DNA from: CAVSIP01 sp963728075
Lineage (GTDB): Bacteria; Actinomycetota; Actinomycetes; JAFAQI01; DASSKL01
Length of the DNA: 64,000 bases
Assembly (NCBI GenBank): GCA_963728075.1
Contig: CAVSIP010000008.1
Span: forward strand, 186,001-250,000
Reading direction: 5' to 3'
The notes under the pieces are model-generated. The model saw only the letters and a program-made list of their open reading frames with translations. It did not search any database and had not been told where the DNA came from. Positions 58,801 through 64,000 of the stretch are shown here, in pieces. A program made the translations under genes and the position numbers. How positions within the stretch are numbered: the stretch's first letter is position 1; the number at the start of each line of letters is the position of its first letter.

Positions 58801-59868
58801 GTGACCTTGCGCAGCTGGCTGACCCTGGCCACCACCGTCCTCGTCGTCCTGCTCGTCACCGAGGTCGGACGCCGGCTGGTCGCAAGAGAGTGTCGTCGCT
58901 GGCCGGAGCTGCGCGTGGTGCTCCGCCGGTGCGCCGTACCGGCCTTCGTCACCGCCCTGGTCGCCGGCATCCAGATCGGGCTGCCCCCGCAGGCCCCGCA
59001 GGGGCGTACCGATGCCCCGATCCGCCACGCGCTGGGCATCGCACTCATCGCGGCGGCCACGTGGCTGGCCGTGCAGGTGGCGTATGCGGCCAGTGATGTC
59101 GCACTCGAGCGCGTCGAGCGCACGATCGCGACTCCCGACAACCGGCGCGCCCGTCGCGTACGGACCCAGCTGCTGCTGGCCCGGCGGCTCGTGGCGGCCA
59201 TCGCCATCGTGCTGGCGTCCGGTGCGGCACTCATGACGTTCCGCAACGTCCGCGCCCTCGGGGCGAGCGTGCTCGCGTCGGCCGGGATCGCCGGCATCAT
59301 CGGTGGCGTGGCGGCCAAGCCGCTCCTCGGCAACATCTTCGCCGGCCTGCAGCTCGCCTTCAGCGACGCGCTGCGGATCGAGGACGTCGTCGTCATCGAC
59401 GACGAGTGGGGCCGGGTCGAGGAGATCACCCTGACCTACGTCGTGGTCCGTACGTGGGACGAGCGGCGGCTGATCCTGCCGACCACCCGGTTCGTCGAGC
59501 AGGCGTTCCAGAACTGGACCCGCCACGAGTCCCGGGTGATCGGCTCGGTCTACCTGCGCGCGGACTGGGAGGTGCCGGTCGACGACCTGCGTGCCGAGCT
59601 GCACCGGCTGCTGCAGGAGTCACCGTTGTGGGACCGCCGCGAGTGGGTGCTGCAGGTGACCGACGTGCTGCCCGGGGGATTGCTCGAGCTGCGCGCGCTG
59701 ATGAGCGCTGCGGACGCACCGAGCGCATGGGACCTGCGCTGTGACGTCCGGGAGAAGCTCGTCACCTGGCTGCGGGAGAACCACCCCCGCTCGATGCCGC
59801 GCCTGCGCGCGGATCTGACCCCGACCGAGCGGGCCGTCGAGAGGTGGGGCGAGCGGCGGGCGGGCTAA
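58801..59868 (+). CDS. MscS-type mechanosensitive ion channel
   Basis: A 355-residue membrane protein. Four or five helices lead to the pore-lining TM3 (VLASAGIAGIIGGVAAKPLLGNIFAGLQLAF, shown here as AGIAGIIGGVAAKPLLG and IFAGLQLAFSDALR), then the cytosolic beta domain (IEDVVVIDDEWGRVEEITLTYVVVRT, read as shorter blocks). The Gly/Ala pattern of the pore helix is preserved. The channel opens under membrane tension to release solutes during osmotic downshock. The GTG at 58801 starts TLRSWLTLATTVLVV. The gene is in the same direction as the secreted transglycosylase-like gene but separated by 32 bases. Confidence 0.9.
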   Translation: MTLRSWLTLATTVLVVLLVTEVGRRLVARECRRWPELRVVLRRCAVPAFVTALVAGIQIGLPPQAPQGRTDAPIRHALGIALIAAATWLAVQVAYAASDVALERVERTIATPDNRRARRVRTQLLLARRLVAAIAIVLASGAALMTFRNVRALGASVLASAGIAGIIGGVAAKPLLGNIFAGLQLAFSDALRIEDVVVIDDEWGRVEEITLTYVVVRTWDERRLILPTTRFVEQAFQNWTRHESRVIGSVYLRADWEVPVDDLRAELHRLLQESPLWDRREWVLQVTDVLPGGLLELRALMSAADAPSAWDLRCDVREKLVTWLRENHPRSMPRLRADLTPTERAVERWGERRAG

Positions 59869-60018
59869 CCCGCTGACGTTGGGCACTGCCAACGGGATGC
59901 GGGCCCTTCGGTGGATGTCACGCTCTGCAAGCGGTGGTGCCATGGGCACTGCCCGCGAACGCGAAGACGCCGCGCCCAGACCTGGTCGCCTGGGGCGCAG
60001 CAGAGCGAATGGCGAACC

Positions 60019-60055
60019 CGGCGCGGGGCGAGTCCCGCCGTCAGCCCATGACGGC
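60019..60055 (+). promoter_or_regulatory. alternative RNA hairpins in the leader of the surface-protein gene
   Basis: Hairpin A runs from 60019 to 60040 (arms CGGC...GGG and CCC...GCCG with a small bulge). Hairpin B runs from 60037 to 60055 with a perfect 7-bp stem (GCCGTCA / TGACGGC) and a five-base loop. They share 60037-60040 and cannot both form. Another stem GTGCC-ATG-GGCAC lies earlier in the same 206-base leader. No known riboswitch class could be matched, so this is a candidate RNA switch only. Confidence 0.4.
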
Positions 60056-60074
60056 CATATCCGGGGAGTTGCCC

Positions 60075-61763
60075 ATGTTCCAAAGGAAGCCAACGAGGCG
60101 CTTTCACCGTTCGGCGCTTGTTGCCGTCACGGTGTTTGCCACGGTCAGCGCGCTCGCCAGCGTCGCGGGTGCGACGGTGGCGACAGACAAGGCTGACTAC
60201 TCACCAGGGTCAGTTGTCACGATCAGCGGCAACAACGACAACCGTGCCGGGTACGTCGAAGGCCACACGGTGGACGTGGCGGCTGCGGCGGACAACGCGC
60301 TCTGGCACGACGGGTGCTCGGCAACGGTCTCGGCTGGCGGCGCGTGGTCCTGCACCGTCACACTGTCCGACGACCCAGCGATCGCGGTGGGGAACTACAC
60401 CTACACGGCGACCTCGACGGACGCCGAAGGCAACCAGATCAGCGAGAGCGGAACCTTCACCGACGGCAACGTCGCCGCAGCCACCGTGAGTACGTACACA
60501 TATGCTGCCGGCTCCTGCACGAGCACCGGGGCGTCAACGTTTGCCCTTGGCGACACGATCTGCGCGAAGGCTAACGTCACGGACATATCCGGTGGCAGCG
60601 CCACGCTGTACTTCGTCTGGTACAAGGGCGCGGTCGCCCAGCACTCCGACGGCGTGTCGGTCGCTGCGACCGGCGTCGTGTCGCAGACATATGCTCCGTC
60701 GCTGGCTGGGACCGATTGGTCCGTCAAGGTGTGCGCACAGAGTGACTGCGCGCCGGCAGAGAAGCTCCTCGACAGCGCGACGTTCACTGTCGCCGCCGGA
60801 CCATCGCCTGTGATCGCGTGGACGGCACATCCCTCGTCGGTCGACGAGAGCGCGACGGCCGCGCGGACGTACACCTTCTTCATCACAGATGCCGACTCGA
60901 GCGCCTGGACCTTCGTGACCGGGCACCCGTCCTGCGGCACCAACGGAACGCTGGTCGACAGTTCTGACACCATCACCGGGAGCACGGGGACATTCCAGTG
61001 CACGTTCCCTGACGGCCCCAAGAACTCGACCGTCAGCGCCACGGTGCACGACGGCACCAACGAGAGCAACGAACTGACTCAGGTCGTCGCCATCAGCAAC
61101 GTCGCGCCGACGGTCACAGCCTTCGCAGGCAATCTCACCGTAAGCGGCTGTCGCGTCACCATCTCGTCCGTAACGTTCACGGACCCGGCGAACAGTCACG
61201 ACGATCCGTACTCCGGTGTCGTGGACTGGGGCTACCTGGTCGGGACAGGGGACCAGGAGAGCCTCGGCACCGCGAACTACGGCACGAGTTCCGGTTCCTT
61301 CACCTCCTTCCACCACGACTACGCGGGGCCGGGGAGCTACATCGTCGGAGTGTCGGTTACCGACAAGGACGAGGAGACGGGCTCGAATACGGCAACCGCG
61401 TCCGTGGCGGCGGCGACGTACCAAGGCACGCTTCCTCCGGTTTCGCTCGGAGCCAAGCAGTTCAAGGTGGGAAGCACTATTCCGGTCAAGGTGACAGTGA
61501 CCGGATGCCCCGACACGGAGCCGCCGACTCTGAGCATCACGGGGCCCAGCGGTCCTGTGCACCTCGAAGACGCGGGTGCGGCCAACCAAAACAGTGACTA
61601 CATGCGCTACGACGCGTCTCTCCCCGGCTACATCTACAACTGGAAGACCGTGGACGGGGAGAGCGGTGTGCTACTCGAGCCAGGTAGCTACACGATCACC
61701 GTGGCGAATCTGCTTGGCTTCGTGAACGCGGAGCACGTGACGCTGTCTCTCAAGAAGAAGTAG
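60075..61763 (+). CDS. secreted surface protein with PxKF-like C-terminal repeat domain
   Basis: A 562-residue exported protein with a signal peptide (FHRSALVAVTVFATVSALASVAGA). Several Ig- or PKD-like beta domains follow, with pairs of Cys. The C-terminal part has LGAKQFKVGSTIPVKVTVTG and MRYDASLPGYIYNWKT, the marks of the PxKF-type domain. There is no LPXTG or other sorting signal; the protein ends LSLKKK. Codon use is visibly more A/T-rich at third positions than in its neighbours, which suggests recent gain. GGGGAG lies six bases before ATG 60075. A 13-bp terminator follows. Confidence 0.8.
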   Translation: MFQRKPTRRFHRSALVAVTVFATVSALASVAGATVATDKADYSPGSVVTISGNNDNRAGYVEGHTVDVAAAADNALWHDGCSATVSAGGAWSCTVTLSDDPAIAVGNYTYTATSTDAEGNQISESGTFTDGNVAAATVSTYTYAAGSCTSTGASTFALGDTICAKANVTDISGGSATLYFVWYKGAVAQHSDGVSVAATGVVSQTYAPSLAGTDWSVKVCAQSDCAPAEKLLDSATFTVAAGPSPVIAWTAHPSSVDESATAARTYTFFITDADSSAWTFVTGHPSCGTNGTLVDSSDTITGSTGTFQCTFPDGPKNSTVSATVHDGTNESNELTQVVAISNVAPTVTAFAGNLTVSGCRVTISSVTFTDPANSHDDPYSGVVDWGYLVGTGDQESLGTANYGTSSGSFTSFHHDYAGPGSYIVGVSVTDKDEETGSNTATASVAAATYQGTLPPVSLGAKQFKVGSTIPVKVTVTGCPDTEPPTLSITGPSGPVHLEDAGAANQNSDYMRYDASLPGYIYNWKTVDGESGVLLEPGSYTITVANLLGFVNAEHVTLSLKKK

Positions 61764-61812
61764 CCGGCCACCGGACAACTCCTGGAGCGCCGACCACGGG
61801 AGCACAACGACG

Positions 61813-61843
61813 AAGGCCCGGCCTCTTGCGAGGCCGGGCCTTT
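61813..61843. terminator. bidirectional Rho-independent-like terminator
   Basis: A perfect 13-bp stem (AAGGCCCGGCCTC / GAGGCCGGGCCTT) with loop TTGC spans 61813-61842, followed by T residues on the plus strand and A-rich sequence on the other side. It separates the surface-protein gene from the tRNA cluster on the opposite strand and can stop transcription from both. Confidence 0.9.
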
Positions 61844-61850
61844 CGTTCGC

Positions 61851-61925
61851 TGGTGGGCGATACTGGGATTGAACCAGTGACCTCTGCCGTGTCAAGGCAG
61901 CGCTCTCCCACTGAGCTAATCGCCC
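61851..61925 (-). tRNA. tRNA-Val (GAC anticodon)
   Basis: The cloverleaf folds cleanly: acceptor GGGCGAT / ATCGCCC, D arm GCTC...GAGC, anticodon stem CTGCC / GGCAG with loop TTGACAC (anticodon GAC), T arm ACTGG / CCAGT. Discriminator A is followed by an encoded CCA (61851-61853). The 72-base core is 61854-61925. Confidence 0.97.
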
Positions 61926-61926
61926 G

Positions 61927-61998
61927 AGGCGGGAGCGGGAATCGAACCCGCGTACAGGGCTTTGCAGGCCCTTGCCTAAGCCACTCGGCCATCCCGCC
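61927..61998 (-). tRNA. tRNA-Cys (GCA anticodon)
   Basis: Acceptor GGCGGGA / TCCCGCC, anticodon stem AGGGC / GCCCT with loop CTGCAAA (anticodon GCA), T arm GCGGG / CCCGC. The discriminator is U, as needed by cysteinyl-tRNA synthetase. CCA is not encoded. It lies one base from tRNA-Val, so they are cut from one precursor. Confidence 0.97.
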
Positions 61999-62042
61999 GT
62001 GGGGCCGAGGGCCCCGGAGACGCCCCCGGTGCGGCGTATCCG

Positions 62043-62115
62043 AGCGGACGACGGGATTCGAACCCGCGACCCTCACCTTGGCAAGGTGATGCTCTACCAA
62101 CTGAGCCACGTCCGC
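62043..62115 (-). tRNA. tRNA-Gly (GCC anticodon)
   Basis: Acceptor GCGGACG / CGTCCGC, D arm GCTC...GAGC, anticodon stem TCACC / GGTGA with loop TTGCCAA (anticodon GCC), T arm GCGGG / CCCGT. Discriminator is U and CCA is not encoded. It is the first gene of the Gly-Cys-Val cluster in the direction of transcription. Confidence 0.97.
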
Positions 62116-62188
62116 ATGGTCGGAAACTGCCCCGACCGCGGACCCAACTCTACACGTCCCGCGGGCGTGGCGGTGAGGGTCCCGGCGG

Positions 62189-62194
62189 TAGCGT
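62189..62194 (+). promoter_or_regulatory. candidate -10 element of a leaderless promoter for pabB
   Basis: TAGCGT ends seven bases before the GTG at 62202 with CCGCCCC between them. The divergent tRNA-Gly starts 74 bases to the left of this hexamer. Confidence 0.35.
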
Positions 62195-62201
62195 CCGCCC
62201 C

Positions 62202-63215
62202 GTGACGACGGTGCGCAGCAGGCTCGCGCCGTACGCGCGCGTCGGCGGCCGCGCCTTCACCGGCCTGCTCGACGTCACCGGCGATCCGGCGGCACTCGAC
62301 AGCGACGGCACGTGGGTCGTCGTGCTGACGTTCGAGGGCCGGCTCGCCTGTGCCCGGTTCGCCACCGTAGCCGGCACGCCCACGCCCACCCTGCGCCCGT
62401 GGCACGGGCCTCCCCGAGCGTCGTGGACGAGCTCGCTGGACCGCGCGGCGTATGTCGACCGCGTTCGCCGCATCCGCGAGGCGATCGCCCGCGGGGACGT
62501 CTACCAGGTGACCCTGTCCCGGCTGCTCAGCGCGCCGTACGCCACGCCGGAGCACCTCGACGCGCTTGCTGCCGCGCTGGCCACTGGCAACCCGGCGCCG
62601 TACGCCGCGGCCGTGCAGCTGCCCGACCACGGCGTCCACGTGGTCAGCGCGTCACCGGAGGTGTACCTGCAGTGTGAGGGCGACACGGTCCGCTCGCGGC
62701 CGATCAAGGGCACCGCCCGGACGCCGGAGGGCATGCTCGACAAGGACGTCGCCGAGAACGTGATGATCACCGACCTGGTCCGCAACGACCTCGGGATCGT
62801 GGCCGACGTCGGGACGGTGACGGTGCCGGAGCTCTGCGCGTACGAGCAGCACCCCGGGCTCGTCCACCTCGTCTCCACGGTCGAGGCCCGGCTGCGGCCG
62901 GGAGCCGGCTGGGCCGACCTGCTCGCCGCGACGTTCCCGCCGGGATCGGTCTCCGGCGCGCCGAAGTCAAGCGCCCTCGAGCTGATCCGGGCGCTGGAGC
63001 CCACCCCGCGGGGAGCGCACTGCGGCGCCGTGGGCTGGGTCGACGCGGCCACCCGTACGGGCACGCTCGCCGTGGCCATCCGTACCTTCGAGTGGGTCGA
63101 AGGACGGCTCGTGCTCGGTGTCGGCGCGGGCATCACCTGGGGCAGCGACCCCGAGGGCGAGTGGGCCGAGACCGAGCTCAAGGCCGCGCGGCTGCTCGAG
63201 GTGGCCTCGTCGTGA
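62202..63215 (+). CDS. pabB: aminodeoxychorismate synthase component I (chorismate-binding enzyme)
   Basis: A 337-residue chorismate-binding enzyme, shorter than the usual 450-500 because the N-terminal region is reduced. The core is intact: IREAIARGDVYQVTLSR, the PIKGTARTPEG motif with the active-site Lys, VMITDLVRNDLG, FPPGSVSGAPKS and GAVGWVD. It aminates chorismate to aminodeoxychorismate for folate with a PabA glutaminase. The lyase gene follows immediately, which fits p-aminobenzoate synthesis rather than anthranilate or isochorismate synthesis. GTG 62202 is preceded by a leaderless-type hexamer and no Shine-Dalgarno. The reduced N-terminus is unusual. Confidence 0.9.
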   Translation: MTTVRSRLAPYARVGGRAFTGLLDVTGDPAALDSDGTWVVVLTFEGRLACARFATVAGTPTPTLRPWHGPPRASWTSSLDRAAYVDRVRRIREAIARGDVYQVTLSRLLSAPYATPEHLDALAAALATGNPAPYAAAVQLPDHGVHVVSASPEVYLQCEGDTVRSRPIKGTARTPEGMLDKDVAENVMITDLVRNDLGIVADVGTVTVPELCAYEQHPGLVHLVSTVEARLRPGAGWADLLAATFPPGSVSGAPKSSALELIRALEPTPRGAHCGAVGWVDAATRTGTLAVAIRTFEWVEGRLVLGVGAGITWGSDPEGEWAETELKAARLLEVASS

Positions 63216-63226
63216 GGGGGACGTCA

Positions 63227-64000
63227 TGACCGTCTGGGTGAACGGCGAGCTGGTCGGCGACGGGCCGGCGGTGCGCGCGGACGACCACGGGTTCACCGTG
63301 GGCGACGGGGTCTTCGAGACGATGAAGGTCGTCGGCGGACGGCCGTTCGCGCTCAGCCGGCACCTGCGCCGGCTCGCGCACTCGGGCGACGGGCTGGGTC
63401 TCGACGTCGACATGCGGTCGGTGCTGGCCGGGATCGACGCGGTGCTGGCGACTCATCCGGCCGACGAGCCGGCGCGCCTGCGGGTGACGGTCACCGGCGG
63501 TCCGGCCCCGTTCGGCTCCTCGCGCGGCGCGGCGGCGCCGACGGTCGTCGTCGCACTCGTCCCGTTGAGCCCCTGGCCGGACGCCACCGTGGCGGTCACC
63601 GTGCCGTGGTGCCGCAACGAGCGGGCGGCGACGGCGGGGCTGAAGACGACCTCGTACGCCGACAACGTCGTCGCGTTGGCGTACGCGCACGAGCGGGGTG
63701 CCGACGAGGCGCTGTTCCCGAACACAGCGGGCCAGCTGTGCGAGGGGACGGGCAGCAACGTGTTCGTCGCGGTGGGCGGGCGGCTGCTCACGCCGCCGCT
63801 GTCCAGCGGGTGCCTCGGCGGGATCACCCGGGAGCTGCTCCTGGAGTGGCTGCCCGAGGCCGACGAGCAGCCGCTACCCATGCAGGTGCTGGCCGAGGCC
63901 GACGAGGTCTTCCTCACGTCGTCGACGCGGGACGTCCAGCCGGTCGCGCGGGTGGACGGGCGGGAACTGCCCGGCACGGCCGGGCCGCTGACCAGGCGTG
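63227..64000 (+). CDS. pabC: aminodeoxychorismate lyase / class IV aminotransferase, cut by the window edge
   Basis: The first 258 codons are present. The fold-type IV PLP enzyme has VWVNGELVGDG at the start, FTVGDGVFETMKV, the PLP Lys in TAGLKTTSYADNVVAL and the ligand loop LFPNTAGQLCEGTGSNVFVAV (shown in parts), followed by SGCLGGITRELLLEW. Position directly after pabB makes it the lyase that releases p-aminobenzoate and pyruvate from aminodeoxychorismate. ATG 63227 follows GAGGGGGAC by several bases, 11 bases after the pabB stop. The C-terminal end lies beyond 64000. Confidence 0.9.

Noticed and set aside
59869..60074. Known riboswitch (c-di-GMP-I, ydaO/c-di-AMP or cobalamin) before the surface-protein gene
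   Set aside because: Individual words look similar, but the invariant core motifs of each class could not be found in order.

Overview
The window is very GC-rich bacterial chromosome with dense genes, many GTG starts and 1-4 base start/stop overlaps. An actinomycete is strongly indicated by DUF4193, DUF3710, DUF3000 and DUF4235 proteins, an F420-dependent oxidoreductase fragment, a coproporphyrin-type haem pathway (hemE, hemH, hemY, hemQ), a LexA box of the GAAC-N4-GTTC type and an IdeR-like iron box. The genus cannot be fixed from the sequence. From memory, the order DUF4193 / dut / DUF3710 / OB-fold / two TrkA proteins / APC permease / TRAM methyltransferase / dxs / RNase D / DUF3000 / hemE / hemY / hemQ / msrB follows a backbone also found in Mycobacterium tuberculosis (about Rv2699c to Rv2674), so the interesting parts are what has been added to or lost from it.

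Layout. 1-12 kb: an F420 oxidoreductase end, gamma carbonic anhydrase, DUF4193, an SCP2-alpha/beta-hydrolase fusion, an ion-channel-like protein coupled to an amidase and a YcaQ-type glycosylase, a DUF885 peptidase-like protein, an SDR, a thioesterase coupled to dut, then DUF3710 and an OB-fold protein. 12-20 kb: a potassium module (two TrkA/RCK proteins divergent from a KimA-like APC importer), an RNA methyltransferase with an apparent CTG start, a Ca/H exchanger and dxs. 20-25 kb: an intact KaiB-like gene followed by a visibly decayed kaiC, a small iron-uptake pair (EfeU plus a cupredoxin-only EfeO) and RNase D. 24.8-29.8 kb: a two-component system in which a secreted subtilase with an 11-fold RSWST tail, a membrane/GAF sensor and a histidine kinase are translationally coupled, divergent from a NarL-type regulator.

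30-39 kb: DUF3000, an EamA exporter and the haem genes, with a lipoprotein and a beta-propeller gene on the opposite strand between them. 39-44 kb: a split NHEJ pair (LigD-type polymerase and ATP-dependent ligase), a RibD-like reductase and a 13E12-type HNH protein with a LexA box at its promoter. 44-50 kb: glgX-treY-treZ, which turns glycogen into trehalose. 50-60 kb: a Vms1-like release factor relative, a frameshifted membrane glycosyltransferase, a secreted ceramidase-like enzyme, an AidB-type acyl-CoA dehydrogenase, a YihY membrane protein, small zinc proteins, a secreted transglycosylase-like protein and an MscS channel. 60-64 kb: a surface protein of different composition with a structured leader, a strong two-way terminator, tRNA-Gly/Cys/Val, pabB and the start of pabC.

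No insertion sequence, prophage, CRISPR array, rRNA or origin was seen. Convergent neighbours often overlap or nearly touch, and several genes carry a TANNNT hexamer 6-9 bases before the start codon, suggesting leaderless mRNAs.
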